From Janthinobacterium aquaticum (GTDB taxonomy: Bacteria; Pseudomonadota; Gammaproteobacteria; Burkholderiales; Burkholderiaceae_D), in the NCBI RefSeq assembly GCF_009208565.1, contig NZ_WFLK01000007.1:62001-126000 (forward strand): a DNA stretch of 64,000 nucleotides, in the 5' to 3' direction. This document shows positions 47,789 through 57,119 of the stretch, in pieces (the stretch's first letter is position 1; every line of letters begins with the position of its first letter). Made by a program: the position numbers and the translations under genes. Under the pieces are notes generated by a model. The model was given only the letters and a program-made list of their open reading frames with translations. It searched no databases and was not told the DNA's origin.

Positions 47789-48544
47789 CTACATGGCCTT
47801 GAACAAATGCACATAGGCGCGGCTGACCGGCAGCTCGCCGGCATGGCCACGCACGCGCAGGAACAGCCGGCTGGCCTCGTCGCGGCGCGTGCCTTCCAAC
47901 CAGGCCAGGTTGATCAGCGTGGAGCGGTGTACCTGCCAGAACTGCTCCGGGTCGAGCTGCGCTGCCAGCTCGACAATCGGTGTGCGGATCAGGAACTCGC
48001 CCTGCTCGCTGGCCACCACCGTGTATTTGTCGTCGGACTGGAAGAAACGCACGCTGGCCACATCGAGGTGATGCGTGCGCTCACCTTGCGAAGCGAGTAT
48101 ATAGCGCAGCCGTGGCAAGGCCGCTGGCGCCAGCAACTGGCGCAAGGCCTGCGCCATGGCCGCGTCGGGTGGCGGCGTGGACAGCGTTGCGCGCAGACGC
48201 GCCACGGTACGCGCCAGGCGCTCTTCGCTGACCGGTTTCAATACATAATCGAGCGCCGCATGCTCGAACGCCTGCAGTGCAAATTCATCGTAGGCGGTCA
48301 CGAACACCACCCGCGTGGCCCCCTCGATGGACTGCGCCACTTCCAGGCCGTTCAGGCCCGGCATCTGTATATCGAGAAAGGCCAGGTCCGGCGACAGCTC
48401 GGCAATGCGCGCGGCGGCATCCACACCATTGCGCGACATATGCACGATCTGCAGTTGCGGCCACAGCAGCAGTAGCTGGTCGCGCAGGTAAAGTGCCAGA
48501 TGCGGTTCATCATCGGCGATCAGCACGCGTGGTGCGGCCGTCAT
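47789..48544 (-). CDS. LytTR-type response regulator
   Basis: 251 residues. The receiver domain has the phospho-acceptor Asp in LAFLDIQMPGLNG and Lys in YVLKPVSEERL; a LytTR DNA-binding domain follows from about 150 (VASVRFFQSDDKYTVV; VHRSTLINLAWLEG). It overlaps its sensor gene by 4 bp. Targets may be extracellular polymer, motility or virulence functions as in AlgR, but none is indicated here. Confidence 0.93.
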   Translation of the reverse strand: MTAAPRVLIADDEPHLALYLRDQLLLLWPQLQIVHMSRNGVDAAARIAELSPDLAFLDIQMPGLNGLEVAQSIEGATRVVFVTAYDEFALQAFEHAALDYVLKPVSEERLARTVARLRATLSTPPPDAAMAQALRQLLAPAALPRLRYILASQGERTHHLDVASVRFFQSDDKYTVVASEQGEFLIRTPIVELAAQLDPEQFWQVHRSTLINLAWLEGTRRDEASRLFLRVRGHAGELPVSRAYVHLFKAM

Positions 48545-49680
48545 GGTTCAGCCGTGCCGGCGCGGCGGTAAGGCAGATCGAGCACTGCTTCGGCGCCCTC
48601 TGCCAGCGCATTGAGCTGCAAGCTGGCGTCAGATCCGAACTGGGTTTGCAGGCGCGAACGCAGATTGGCCAGCGCCATGCCGCTGCCGGGGCGCAATTGC
48701 GTGGCCGGCGCATCGAGCCCCACCCCGTTATCGTGCACGCGCACTGCCAGCCGCCCCTCATGCACCTCGGCCCGTACCAGCACGCTGCCGCCATCAAGCG
48801 TGGGCGCCAGGCCATGGTGAATGGCGTTCTCGACCAGTGGCTGCAGCATCAGCGTGGGCATGCAGGCCTGGCGCGCATCGTCGCTGGCCTCTATGCGAAA
48901 CTGCAGCCGGTCGTCCATGCGGATCTGCAGCAGAGTCAGGTAGTTGCGCGCCATATCGAGTTCGGCTTCCAGCGTGCTGTCGGTCTGGCGCAGTTGCGAC
49001 AGGCTGGCGCGCAGATAACTGGAAAACGTTTCGATCATGCGCTTGGCGCGCGGCGGGTCATAATCCATCAGGCTTTGCACATTGGCCAGCGTATTGAACA
49101 GCAGGTGCGGCTCGATCTGCCCCTGCAGCAGGCGCAGGCGCGCTTCCGTCACTTCGCCCTGCAGTTGCTGCTGGCGCAAGCGCGCGCGCCACCAGGCCCA
49201 GTTGACGCCCAGCACGAACAGGATAAATACGGCAAATTTGGTCAGTGCGGCCGGCAGCGAAATGAACATGCCCCACACATTGAAGCCCACCAGCAGCGGC
49301 ACGATGGTAAAGCCGATGGTCATGCCAACGATAATGGCGCCCAGCGCCAGCATGCTCAACGCCATGCCGGCGCGCATGTCGCGCACATTGGCCATGCGCT
49401 CGAGCAGGTGCGCCGGCAGGCACCGTTCGGCCAGGCGCAGCGCGCCAAACAGCGTATGGACGATGCACAGGCAGATGCCGATATTGGGCAGCAGCGAAGC
49501 CCACCACCAGCCGGGCCGGTCGATGCGGCCGAAAATACCGACAAAACTCATCAGGCCCAGCGCCAGCGCAATGGCCACCAACGACGCCGCCAGCAGTCGC
49601 GCAGACAGCGGCACATCGTGATGCGCACGCAGTTCCCACAGCGAACGCCAGCCTTGCTGCAGGAAGGAGTGTGTTGTCAT
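48541..49680 (-). CDS. LytS/His_kinase-family sensor kinase
   Basis: 379 residues with about four membrane helices in the first 160, then the His_kinase (PF06580) module: EPHLLFNTLANVQSL holds the phospho-accepting His, followed by PTLMLQPLVENAIHHGL (N box) and DNGVGL. The start at 49680 follows AAGGAG. The stop overlaps the response regulator start, so the pair is co-translated. No separate extracellular sensor domain is visible. Confidence 0.92.
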   Translation of the reverse strand: MTTHSFLQQGWRSLWELRAHHDVPLSARLLAASLVAIALALGLMSFVGIFGRIDRPGWWWASLLPNIGICLCIVHTLFGALRLAERCLPAHLLERMANVRDMRAGMALSMLALGAIIVGMTIGFTIVPLLVGFNVWGMFISLPAALTKFAVFILFVLGVNWAWWRARLRQQQLQGEVTEARLRLLQGQIEPHLLFNTLANVQSLMDYDPPRAKRMIETFSSYLRASLSQLRQTDSTLEAELDMARNYLTLLQIRMDDRLQFRIEASDDARQACMPTLMLQPLVENAIHHGLAPTLDGGSVLVRAEVHEGRLAVRVHDNGVGLDAPATQLRPGSGMALANLRSRLQTQFGSDASLQLNALAEGAEAVLDLPYRRAGTAEP

Positions 49681-49747
49681 GGCGCCAGTGTAGCGAGCGC
49701 CAGCATGACTGGCGAGAAATTTAACGGCCATTCCTGCTTTACAATGC

Positions 49748-49779
49748 AAAAAGCCCAACCGATAAAGGCTGGGCTTTTT
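49748..49779 (-). terminator. Rho-independent terminator of tRNA-Asn copy 1
   Basis: AAAAAGCCCAACC and GGCTGGGCTTTTT form a 13-bp stem (12 pairs) with a 6-nt loop and a T-run, 15 bp beyond the tRNA 3' end. The same hairpin follows the other tRNA-Asn units. Confidence 0.92.
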
Positions 49780-49794
49780 GATTACTACGTGTTC

Positions 49795-49870
49795 TGGCTC
49801 CCCGACCTGGACTCGAACCAGGGACCTGCGGATTAACAGTCCGTCGCTCTACCAACTGAGCTATCAGGGA
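49795..49870 (-). tRNA. tRNA-Asn(GUU), copy 1
   Basis: 76 nt including encoded CCA. The minus-strand sequence starts TCCCTGATAGCTCAG and has anticodon GTT in ACTGTTAAT, and the T-arm GGTTCGAGTCC. Acceptor and other stems pair. Identical to three further copies within 3.7 kb. Confidence 0.98.
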
Positions 49871-49881
49871 AAAGAGGCCGT

Positions 49882-49910
49882 ATTATATACAGCCGTCTGA
49901 TGCCTGTCCA
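49882..49910 (-). promoter_or_regulatory. Promoter of tRNA-Asn copy 1
   Basis: -35 TGGACA (49905-49910), 17-bp spacer and -10 TATAAT (49882-49887), directly upstream of the tRNA. The leader GCCTCTTTTC is shared with the other tRNA-Asn promoters. Confidence 0.85.
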
Positions 49911-49915
49911 GCAGC

Positions 49916-51217
49916 TTATTCAGCGCCCAGGTAAATGAACTTGAACAGGAAAATGGCGGCGATCACATAGGCCACCACCGTCACCTGCTTGCCCTTGCCG
50001 GTCAGCAGCTTGAGCACGGCGTAGGTGATAAAGCCGAACGCAACGCCGCTCGATACCGAATAGGTAAACGGCATCATCAGCGCGGTAATCGCGGCAGGAA
50101 TGCTTTCGGTGCTGTCTTCCCAGTCAATATGGGTCAGTTCGCGCAGCATCAGGCAGGCGACATACAGCAGCGCTGGTGCGGTAGCATATGGCGGCACGGT
50201 ATGGGCCAGCGGCGCAAAGAACAGGCTGCCGAGGAACAGGATCGCCACCGCCACGGCGGTCAGGCCGGTGCGCCCGCCGGCCTGCACGCCAGCGGCGCTT
50301 TCCACGAACGCGGTCGTGCTTGACGTACCGAGGCAGGCACCGGCGGCAATCGCCGTGCTGTCGGCCAGCAGCGCCTTGTTCATGCGCGCCATCTTGCCGT
50401 TTTTCAGCAGGCCAGCGCGGTTGGCCACGCCCATCAGCGTGCCGGTGGCGTCAAACAGCTCGACCAGGAAAAACACCAGCACCACATTGATAATGCCGAA
50501 CGACAGCGCACCCATGATATCGAGCTTGAACAGGGTCGGTTCGATCGCCGGTGGCGCCGACACCACGCCATTGAACACATTGCCGCCCACAAAGAAGCTG
50601 GCCACGGTAATGACCAGGATACCGATCAGAATGGCGCCCGGCACTTTCAGGCGGTCCAGTGCCACGATGATGAAAAAGCCGATAATGGCCAGGATCGGCG
50701 CCGGCTGGTGCAAGTCGCCCAGCGCAATAATGGTGGCTGGGTTGGACACCACCACGCCGGCGCTCTTGAGCGAAATAATCGCCAGGAACAGACCGATACC
50801 AACCGTGATGGCCGTGCGCAGCGCCGGTGGAATGCTGTTGATGATCAGCTCGCGGATCTTGAACAGGCTGACCAGGATAAACAGGCAGCCGGAAATGAAC
50901 ACGGCGCCCAGCGCCACTTCCCAGCTCATGCCCATGCCCTTGACGACCGTATAGGAAAAATACGCATTCAGGCCCATGCCCGGCGCCAGCGCGATCGGGT
51001 AATTAGCATACAGGCCCATGATCAGCGTGCCGATGGCGGCGGCCAGGCAGGTGGCAACAAACACCGAATCCTTGGGCATGCCGGCGTCGCCGAGGATGCT
51101 GGGATTGACGAAGATAATATAGGCCATCGTCAAAAATGTGGTCAGCCCGGCCATCAGCTCGGTGCGCACATTGGTGCCGTTGTCCTTCAGTTTGAAATAG
51201 CGTTCCAGGAACTGCAT
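49916..51217 (-). CDS. NCS2-family (AzgA-type) purine permease
   Basis: 433 residues, about 12-14 membrane helices. TELMAGLTTFLTMAYIIFVNPSILG at the start and GTSSTTAFVESAAGVQAGGRTGLTAV are signatures of the adenine/guanine/hypoxanthine proton symporters (GhxP, AdeP, PbuG). The exact purine cannot be read from sequence. The start at 51217 follows AAGGGG. Its stop lies only 6 bp from the promoter of tRNA-Asn copy 1. No purine riboswitch is seen upstream. Confidence 0.92.
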   Translation of the reverse strand: MQFLERYFKLKDNGTNVRTELMAGLTTFLTMAYIIFVNPSILGDAGMPKDSVFVATCLAAAIGTLIMGLYANYPIALAPGMGLNAYFSYTVVKGMGMSWEVALGAVFISGCLFILVSLFKIRELIINSIPPALRTAITVGIGLFLAIISLKSAGVVVSNPATIIALGDLHQPAPILAIIGFFIIVALDRLKVPGAILIGILVITVASFFVGGNVFNGVVSAPPAIEPTLFKLDIMGALSFGIINVVLVFFLVELFDATGTLMGVANRAGLLKNGKMARMNKALLADSTAIAAGACLGTSSTTAFVESAAGVQAGGRTGLTAVAVAILFLGSLFFAPLAHTVPPYATAPALLYVACLMLRELTHIDWEDSTESIPAAITALMMPFTYSVSSGVAFGFITYAVLKLLTGKGKQVTVVAYVIAAIFLFKFIYLGAE

Positions 51218-51244
51218 GCTTTACCCCTTGTTTTTGGTGTTTTC

Positions 51245-51637
51245 TTATGACTTGGCCGGCTTGAAAGCCCACCAGCGGCTGCCGGCAAAATTCCAGACCA
51301 GGCCGATGCCGGTAGCCAGCAGCTGCGCCAGCCAGTAGTACCAGTGCAACTGATGCACGAGCAGCCACATCAGGCCGGTATTAATGCACCAGCCCACGCC
51401 CAGCAGGCTGAAATACTTGGTGGCCGCCTCGGCATGGCCCTTCTCGCTCTTGAAAGTGAAAAAGTAATTGAGGATGTAATTGACCACCGAGCCGAGTATA
51501 TAGCCCAGCCCGGAAGCGGCCGCCGCGCTGGCGCCCAGCCACTCCACGCCCGCCCACAGCACGCTGTACTGCACGGCCGTGCCGGAAGCGCCGACAGCGG
51601 CAAAACGCAGGAACTGATGATGCAGGGCATGGGACAT
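51245..51637 (-). CDS. GtrA-family membrane protein
   Basis: 130 residues with four membrane helices and the GtrA pattern (FLRFAAVGASGTAVQYSVLW; LGYILGSVVNYILNYFFTF; GLVWNFAGSRWWAF). GtrA proteins take part in moving prenyl-linked sugars across the inner membrane for polysaccharide modification. I start at 51637 (MSHALHHQF); a longer frame adds an atypical N-terminus. The gene is 27 bp upstream of the purine permease, probably by chance. Confidence 0.88.
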   Translation of the reverse strand: MSHALHHQFLRFAAVGASGTAVQYSVLWAGVEWLGASAAAASGLGYILGSVVNYILNYFFTFKSEKGHAEAATKYFSLLGVGWCINTGLMWLLVHQLHWYYWLAQLLATGIGLVWNFAGSRWWAFKPAKS

Positions 51638-51772
51638 GGTGATTTCGTCAAGAGCGGGCTGAAGAGGGAATAAAAAATGGCTACGATTGCTCGTAACCAT
51701 ATTTTCAGTGCGTATTTTACTGCAAGTTGCGCTGCCGCCTCAAACCGGCATGCAAAAACCGGCACAGAAAGC

Positions 51773-51802
51773 AAAAAGCCCAACCGTCAAGGCTGGGCTT
51801 TT
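51773..51802 (-). terminator. Terminator of tandem tRNA-Asn copies 2 and 3
   Basis: AAAAAGCCCAACC stem with a short GTCAA loop and GGCTGGGCTTTT, 15 bp beyond the 3' end of copy 2. Confidence 0.9.
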
Positions 51803-51817
51803 CGATACTGCATGTTC

Positions 51818-51893
51818 TGGCTCCCCGACCTGGACTCGAACCAGGGACCTGCGGATTAACAGTCCGTCGCTCTACCAACTGAGCTATCAGGGA
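51818..51893 (-). tRNA. tRNA-Asn(GUU), copy 2
   Basis: 76 nt, identical to copy 1, anticodon GTT, CCA encoded. It has no promoter of its own: the 73-bp spacer to copy 3 upstream is short and lacks a good -10/-35 pair, so the two are probably one transcript. Confidence 0.98.
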
Positions 51894-51966
51894 AAGGTAC
51901 AACTCTTGCGTCAACAGGCTGCGTTCGATCACGCTGCCTGGTGGTGCGATAACATCTCGCTTGTTC

Positions 51967-52042
51967 TGGCTCCCCGACCTGGACTCGAACCAGGGACCTG
52001 CGGATTAACAGTCCGTCGCTCTACCAACTGAGCTATCAGGGA
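51967..52042 (-). tRNA. tRNA-Asn(GUU), copy 3
   Basis: 76 nt, identical to copies 1 and 2. It is the first gene of a two-tRNA transcript and follows its own promoter. Confidence 0.98.
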
Positions 52043-52053
52043 AAAGAGGCCGC

Positions 52054-52082
52054 ATTGTATAGGGCGCTTATGTACTTGTCCA
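52054..52082 (-). promoter_or_regulatory. Promoter of tRNA-Asn copies 3 and 2
   Basis: -35 TGGACA (52077-52082), 17-bp spacer, -10 TACAAT (52054-52059), with the shared GCCTCTTTTC leader. Confidence 0.82.
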
Positions 52083-52136
52083 GATTCTCACGGGAAAAAT
52101 TTTATCTTCCGCGCGAGCGCGCAGGCGCAAAAGCGG

Positions 52137-52454
52137 TCAGCTCGGGTTTTCCTGCGGGAAGTAATCGAACACCTGCACCCTGGCCAGCCACGGCTTGAGC
52201 TGGTCGACAAAGTCCAGGTGGGCCGGGTGCGTCAGGTAGACGTCACGCGCGACGGCATCGTCAAAGGTGAGCACGAAGCAATGAGTAAAGCCATCGTCCA
52301 GCCCTTCCGGGCTGACGTTGCTGCCGCACTCGAAATGCAGCACGCCGGGAATGCATTGCTTGAGCTGCGCAAACTCGCGCGTCAGCAGGCTGATGGTCTC
52401 TGGCGTGGCTTCACTTTGAAAAGCGCACAATACGATATGTCGCAAACCCGTCAT
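52137..52454 (-). CDS. Dabb family (stress-responsive alpha/beta barrel) protein
   Basis: 105 residues with the dimeric alpha/beta barrel pattern: RHIVLCAFQSEATPE at the N-terminus, CGSNVSPEGLDDGFTHCFVLTF in the middle and YLTHPAHLDFVDQLKPWL near the end. Function of bacterial members is mostly unknown. I use the ATG at 52454 because GAGGAG sits 7 nt upstream; a GTG six bases earlier is too close to it. It follows the pirin gene on the same strand. Confidence 0.87.
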   Translation of the reverse strand: MTGLRHIVLCAFQSEATPETISLLTREFAQLKQCIPGVLHFECGSNVSPEGLDDGFTHCFVLTFDDAVARDVYLTHPAHLDFVDQLKPWLARVQVFDYFPQENPS

Positions 52455-52475
52455 GCTCACACTCCTCGTCCGTTA

Positions 52476-53348
52476 TCAGTCGACCAGGCCCTTCAGGGGG
52501 CCGGTGCCGTTGAATGCGCCAGCCTGGTAGTCGGCAAAAGCCTGGCGGATTTCTTCGGCGGTATTCATCACGAACGGACCGTGCGCCACCACCGGCTCGT
52601 TCAGCTCATCGGCGTGGCCAAACAATAGCACGCAGTCGCCCAGCGCTTCCAGGGCAAGCGTATCACCATCGTCATTGAGTTCGACCAGATGCCACTGCGC
52701 CACCGGCTTGCCGGCGATCAGCACATCACCCTTGACCACATACAGGAACACCGCACGGGCAGCCGGCGCCGGCAATACCGCTTTGGCGCCAGCGGCCAGG
52801 CGCACCACGGACATAAAGGCGCCGGTGAGCGAGCTGATCGGGCCACGCTGCCCCTCGAATGCACCGGCAACCAGTTCCAGCTCGCCCTGCCCGCCTGCCA
52901 GCGGCACGCGCACCAGATCGTTCTTCTGCACGCCCGAGTAGCGCGGCGCCGTCATTTTCAGGCGCGCCGGCAGGTTCAGCCACAGCTGCAGGATTTCCAG
53001 CGAGCCACCGTCGCGCTTGAACGATGGCGGCGACACTTCCGCGTGGATCAGCCCGGAACCGGCTGTCATCCATTGCACGCCACCGGCATCGATCACACTT
53101 TCATGGCCACCGGTATCGTGGTGCGCCAGCACGCCGTCGAGGATGAAGGTGACGGTTTCAAAACCGCGATGCGGATGCGGGCCGAATGGCAGGCCATTAT
53201 TGCCAGGGCGATACACTTGCGGGCCGTGATGATTAAGGAACAAAAATGGACCGATACGATCGAGGCCTGGGCCGGGCACGGGCCGGCGTGTGGTGAGGTC
53301 GCCGATATCGTCGCGATAAGCGGCATGAAGTTGCTTGATGGTACGCAT
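52476..53348 (-). CDS. Pirin family protein
   Basis: 290 residues with two cupin domains. The N-terminal HPHRGFETVTFILDG and the GLIHAEV segment hold the expected metal-binding His and Glu residues; the C-terminal cupin follows from about 165. Bacterial pirins include quercetin 2,3-dioxygenases and regulators that bind metabolic enzymes; which applies here is unknown. It is 21 bp upstream of the Dabb gene, so the two are likely co-transcribed. Confidence 0.9.
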   Translation of the reverse strand: MRTIKQLHAAYRDDIGDLTTRRPVPGPGLDRIGPFLFLNHHGPQVYRPGNNGLPFGPHPHRGFETVTFILDGVLAHHDTGGHESVIDAGGVQWMTAGSGLIHAEVSPPSFKRDGGSLEILQLWLNLPARLKMTAPRYSGVQKNDLVRVPLAGGQGELELVAGAFEGQRGPISSLTGAFMSVVRLAAGAKAVLPAPAARAVFLYVVKGDVLIAGKPVAQWHLVELNDDGDTLALEALGDCVLLFGHADELNEPVVAHGPFVMNTAEEIRQAFADYQAGAFNGTGPLKGLVD

Positions 53349-53406
53349 GGAGTTTGCCTGGCTACGGTAGAAAAACCGCAGTATGCATCAAATCGGAAAG
53401 ATGCAT

Positions 53407-53439
53407 AAAAAAAGCCCAACCGTAAGGCTGGGCTTTTTT
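53407..53439 (-). terminator. Terminator of tRNA-Asn copy 4
   Basis: Same AAAAAGCCCAACC/GGCTGGGCTTTTT hairpin as the other copies, with a 4-nt GTAA loop and six Ts, 7 bp beyond the tRNA. Confidence 0.92.
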
Positions 53440-53446
53440 CGTATTC

Positions 53447-53522
53447 TGGCTCCCCGACCTGGACTCGAACCAGGGACCTGCGGATTAACAGTCCGTCGCT
53501 CTACCAACTGAGCTATCAGGGA
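53447..53522 (-). tRNA. tRNA-Asn(GUU), copy 4
   Basis: 76 nt, identical to copies 1-3, anticodon GTT, CCA encoded. A separate transcription unit between the aminotransferase and pirin genes. Confidence 0.98.
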
Positions 53523-53533
53523 AAAGAGGCAAT

Positions 53534-53562
53534 ATTATATGCTGTATCGAATATTTCTGCAA
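53534..53562 (-). promoter_or_regulatory. Promoter of tRNA-Asn copy 4
   Basis: -35 TTGCAG (53557-53562), 17-bp spacer, -10 TATAAT (53534-53539), followed by the shared GCCTCTTTTC leader. Confidence 0.85.
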
Positions 53563-53636
53563 CACATCGCAGATACTGTCGAGGTCGCATACACCTGCCA
53601 TCGGGCCACTTTCTCAAGCAACCCGAAGCAAAGATT

Positions 53637-54851
53637 TTAAAGGACTTTGGCGATGGCGTCAATCACCGTGTCGATATTGCGCGAATTCAATGCTGCCACG
53701 CAGATACGGCCGGTATCGACGGCGTAGATCGATTGCTCGCGCAGCGAAGCGACTTGCTCCTTGGTCAGACCCGAGTACGAGAACATGCCGATCTGCTGGC
53801 GCACGAATTCAAAGTCGTGGCCTGGCGCTTTTTGCTTGAGTTTTTCCACGAAGGCATTGCGCATTTCGCGGATGCGCACGCGCATGCCGGCCAGTTCCTC
53901 TTCCCACAGCTGGCGCAGTTCCGGCGTCGACAGCACAGTAGCCACCACCTTGCTGCCGTGTACCGGCGGGTTCGAGTAGTTGGTGCGCACCACGCGTTTC
54001 AGTTGCGACAGCAGGCGGCCGGCTTCTTCGGCGGAAGAGGCCACCACGCTCAGGGCACCGACGCGCTCGCCGTACAGCGAGAACGATTTCGAGAACGAGT
54101 TCGATACCAGCAGCGGGCCGCCGGCGTCGGCAAAGCGGCGCACCACGGCGCCGTCTTCGGCGATACCGTTGGCAAAGCCCTGGTAGGCCATGTCCAGGAA
54201 CGGCACCAGGCCACGCGACGTGACCACCTTGATGATCTCGTCCCATTGCTGGGTCGACAGGTCGGCGCCGGTCGGGTTGTGGCAGCACGCATGCAGCACC
54301 ACCACCGAGCCGGAAGGCATGGCGTTCAGTGCAGCGAGCATGCCGTCGAAGTTGACGCCATGGGTGGCTGGATCGTAATAGGTGTAGTTGTTGACGACAA
54401 AGCCGGCGCTTTCAAACAGCGCGCGGTGGTTTTCCCAGCTCGGGTCGCTGATGTAGACCTGGGCGCCTGGCGCAAAGCGCTGCAGGAAGTCGGCGCCGAT
54501 TTTCAGCGCGCCGGTGCCGCCAATCGCTTGCACGGTGACGGCGCGGCGCTCTTGAACTACGGCACTGTCGGCCCCAAATACCAGTTCCTGCACGGCTTTA
54601 TCATAAGCAGCCAGACCTTCGATCGGCAGATAGGTACGCGGCGCTTCCTGTGCGATCAGGATAGCTTCGGCCTTGCGTACGCAAGCTAACAGAGGCACTT
54701 TGCCGTTGTCATCATAATAGACACCGACACCGAGATTGATCTTCGCAGGATTCTGATCCGCGTTGAATGCTTCAGTGATGCCCAGGATCGGGTCGCGTGG
54801 TGCCATCTCGATGGCGCTAAACAGACTGGCAGAAACAGTTGGGTTCGTCAT
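53637..54851 (-). CDS. tyrB: Aromatic/aspartate aminotransferase (TyrB/AspC type)
   Basis: 404 residues of the class I fold-type I aminotransferases. [16 protein letters not shown] at the start, [13 protein letters not shown] and the PLP lysine in [16 protein letters not shown] are typical of the TyrB/AspC group, which makes tyrosine, phenylalanine or aspartate from their keto acids. The start at 54851 matches the family; 35 codons upstream are open but unconserved in type. It is divergent from uvrB. TyrB or AspC specificity cannot be fixed by sight, so the symbol is tentative. Confidence 0.88.
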   Translation of the reverse strand: MTNPTVSASLFSAIEMAPRDPILGITEAFNADQNPAKINLGVGVYYDDNGKVPLLACVRKAEAILIAQEAPRTYLPIEGLAAYDKAVQELVFGADSAVVQERRAVTVQAIGGTGALKIGADFLQRFAPGAQVYISDPSWENHRALFESAGFVVNNYTYYDPATHGVNFDGMLAALNAMPSGSVVVLHACCHNPTGADLSTQQWDEIIKVVTSRGLVPFLDMAYQGFANGIAEDGAVVRRFADAGGPLLVSNSFSKSFSLYGERVGALSVVASSAEEAGRLLSQLKRVVRTNYSNPPVHGSKVVATVLSTPELRQLWEEELAGMRVRIREMRNAFVEKLKQKAPGHDFEFVRQQIGMFSYSGLTKEQVASLREQSIYAVDTGRICVAALNSRNIDTVIDAIAKVL

Positions 54852-54956
54852 GATAAGATTGAAGTCGTTTGGAAGCAGGTTCACAGCGAAGGGCACCCCT
54901 GGAATACTGCGACAGGGCCGCCAGCAGAGCACTATTCTAGCAAAGGTCTGATTCAC

Positions 54957-57044
54957 ATGTCCGAATTATCTACCGCCGGTGAGGCGGAAAACACAATTAT
55001 CTCCTTCCCGGACTCCCCTTTCAAGCTGCATCAACCCTTCTTGCCAGCCGGCGATCAGCCCACCGCAATTACCCAGCTGTGCGAAGGCGTATCCGACGGC
55101 CTGGCCTTCCAGACCCTGCTCGGCGTAACCGGCTCGGGCAAGACCTACACCATGGCCAATGTGATTGCGCGCATGGGCCGCCCGGCCATCATTTTTGCGC
55201 CCAACAAGACGCTGGCCGCGCAGCTGTACAGCGAGTTCCGTGAATTTTTTCCGCAAAATGCGGTCGAATACTTCGTCAGCTACTACGATTACTACCAGCC
55301 TGAAGCCTATGTGCCGCAGCGCGACCTGTTTATCGAGAAAGACTCCTCGATCAACGAACATATCGAGCAGATGCGCCTGTCGTGCACCAAGTCGCTGATG
55401 GAGCGGCGCGATGTGGTGATCGTCGCTACCGTGTCGGCGATTTACGGTATCGGTAACCCGAACGAATACCACCAGATGATCCTGACGCTGCGCGTCAAGG
55501 ACAAGGTCAGCCAGCGCGACGTGATCGCGCGCCTGATCCAGATGCAGTACACGCGCAACGAAGTCGACTTTGGCCGCGGCACCTTCCGCGTGCGCGGCGA
55601 CACCATCGACATCTTCCCGGCCGAACACGCCGAACTGGCGGTGCGCCTGGAAATGTTTGACGACGAGATCGAGTCGATCCAGCTGTTCGACCCGCTGACC
55701 GGGCGCGTGCGCCAGAAGATTCCGCGCTTTACGGTCTATCCGGGTTCGCACTACGTGACGCCACGCTCGACCGTGCTGCGCGCAGTGGAAACCATCAAGG
55801 AAGAGCTGCGCGACCGGCTGGAATTTTTCCGCAAGGAAAACAAGCTGATCGAAGAGCAGCGCCTGGAACAACGCACGCGTTTCGATCTGGAAATGATGGC
55901 CGAGATCGGCTTTACCAAGGGCATCGAGAACTACTCGCGCCACCTGTCCGGCGCCCTGCCCGGCCAGCCGCCGCCGACCCTGGTCGACTACCTGCCGCCC
56001 GACGCGCTGATGTTCCTCGACGAATCGCACGTGCTGACGGGCCAGTTGAGCGCCATGTACAACGGCGACCGTTCGCGCAAGACCAATCTGGTCGACTACG
56101 GCTTCCGGCTGCCATCGGCGTTGGATAACCGCCCCTTGAAATTCGAGGAATTCGAGCAGAAGATGCGCCAGACGATCTTCGTTTCGGCCACGCCGGCCGA
56201 GTATGAAAAGCAGCATTCGGACCAGGTGGTGGAACAGGTGGTGCGCCCGACCGGCCTGGTTGACCCGCAGATCATCGTGCGCCCGGCGCGCACGCAAGTC
56301 GACGACCTGATGTCGGAAATCGTCGATCGCATCAAGAAGGATGAGCGGGTGCTGGTGACCACGCTGACCAAGCGCATGTCCGAGCAGCTGACCGAATACC
56401 TGGGCGACCATGGCATCAAGGTGCGCTACCTGCACAGCGATATCGAAACGGTGGAACGGGTGGAAATCCTGCGCGACCTGCGCCTGGGCACGTTTGACGT
56501 ACTGGTCGGCATCAACCTGCTGCGCGAGGGCCTGGACTTGCCCGAGGTATCACTGGTGGCCATCCTCGACGCCGACAAGGAAGGCTTTTTGCGTTCGGAA
56601 CGCAGCCTGATCCAGACCATCGGCCGCGCCGCGCGTAACCTCAATGGCACAGCCATCCTGTACGGCGACAATATCACCGACTCGATGCGCCGCGCCATCG
56701 ATGAAACCGAGCGCCGCCGCGCCAAGCAGATCGCCTTCAACACGGCCAACAATATCGTGCCGATCGGCGTGAAGAAAACCATCCGCGAGATGATCGACGG
56801 CGTCTACAGCCCGCAGGAGGCACGCGAAACGCTGCAGGTGGCGCAGGAAGCGGCCAAGTTCGAGTCGATGAGCGAGAAACAGGTCAGCAAGGAAATCAAG
56901 CGCCTGGAAAAACTCATGGTCGACCACGCCAAGAACCTGGAATTCGAAAAGGCCGCGCAGGTGCGCGACCAGTTGCATATCCTCAAGCAGCAGCTGTTCG
57001 GCGCGCCGGGCAGCGACAATGTGGTATCGATACTGGGCAAGTAG
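54957..57044 (+). CDS. uvrB: Excinuclease ABC subunit B
   Basis: 695 residues. The damage-verifying helicase of nucleotide excision repair: Walker A GVTGSGKT at 56-63, the beta-hairpin [15 protein letters not shown] that clamps [37 protein letters not shown], and a C-terminal UVR domain at about 650-685 that contacts UvrC. Length is standard. I see no LexA box in the short upstream region. Confidence 0.97.
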   Translation: MSELSTAGEAENTIISFPDSPFKLHQPFLPAGDQPTAITQLCEGVSDGLAFQTLLGVTGSGKTYTMANVIARMGRPAIIFAPNKTLAAQLYSEFREFFPQNAVEYFVSYYDYYQPEAYVPQRDLFIEKDSSINEHIEQMRLSCTKSLMERRDVVIVATVSAIYGIGNPNEYHQMILTLRVKDKVSQRDVIARLIQMQYTRNEVDFGRGTFRVRGDTIDIFPAEHAELAVRLEMFDDEIESIQLFDPLTGRVRQKIPRFTVYPGSHYVTPRSTVLRAVETIKEELRDRLEFFRKENKLIEEQRLEQRTRFDLEMMAEIGFTKGIENYSRHLSGALPGQPPPTLVDYLPPDALMFLDESHVLTGQLSAMYNGDRSRKTNLVDYGFRLPSALDNRPLKFEEFEQKMRQTIFVSATPAEYEKQHSDQVVEQVVRPTGLVDPQIIVRPARTQVDDLMSEIVDRIKKDERVLVTTLTKRMSEQLTEYLGDHGIKVRYLHSDIETVERVEILRDLRLGTFDVLVGINLLREGLDLPEVSLVAILDADKEGFLRSERSLIQTIGRAARNLNGTAILYGDNITDSMRRAIDETERRRAKQIAFNTANNIVPIGVKKTIREMIDGVYSPQEARETLQVAQEAAKFESMSEKQVSKEIKRLEKLMVDHAKNLEFEKAAQVRDQLHILKQQLFGAPGSDNVVSILGK

Positions 57045-57069
57045 GCCTCACGGCAACCGCTTGCAACCT

Positions 57070-57107
57070 AAAAAAGCCGCGCGGCAGCCAGCCGACGCGG
57101 CTTTTTT
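57070..57107. terminator. Bidirectional terminator between uvrB and a convergent hydrolase
   Basis: AAAAAAGCCGCG and CGCGGCTTTTTT form a perfect 12-bp stem with a 14-nt loop, ending in a T-run on each strand. It suits termination of both converging genes. Confidence 0.92.
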
Positions 57108-57119
57108 CATGCCCCCTGT

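Noticed and set aside
49795..53522. tRNA-Asn cluster as an attachment site of an integrated element
   Set aside because: No integrase, no partial tRNA copies and no change in base composition; all four genes are complete with their own signals.
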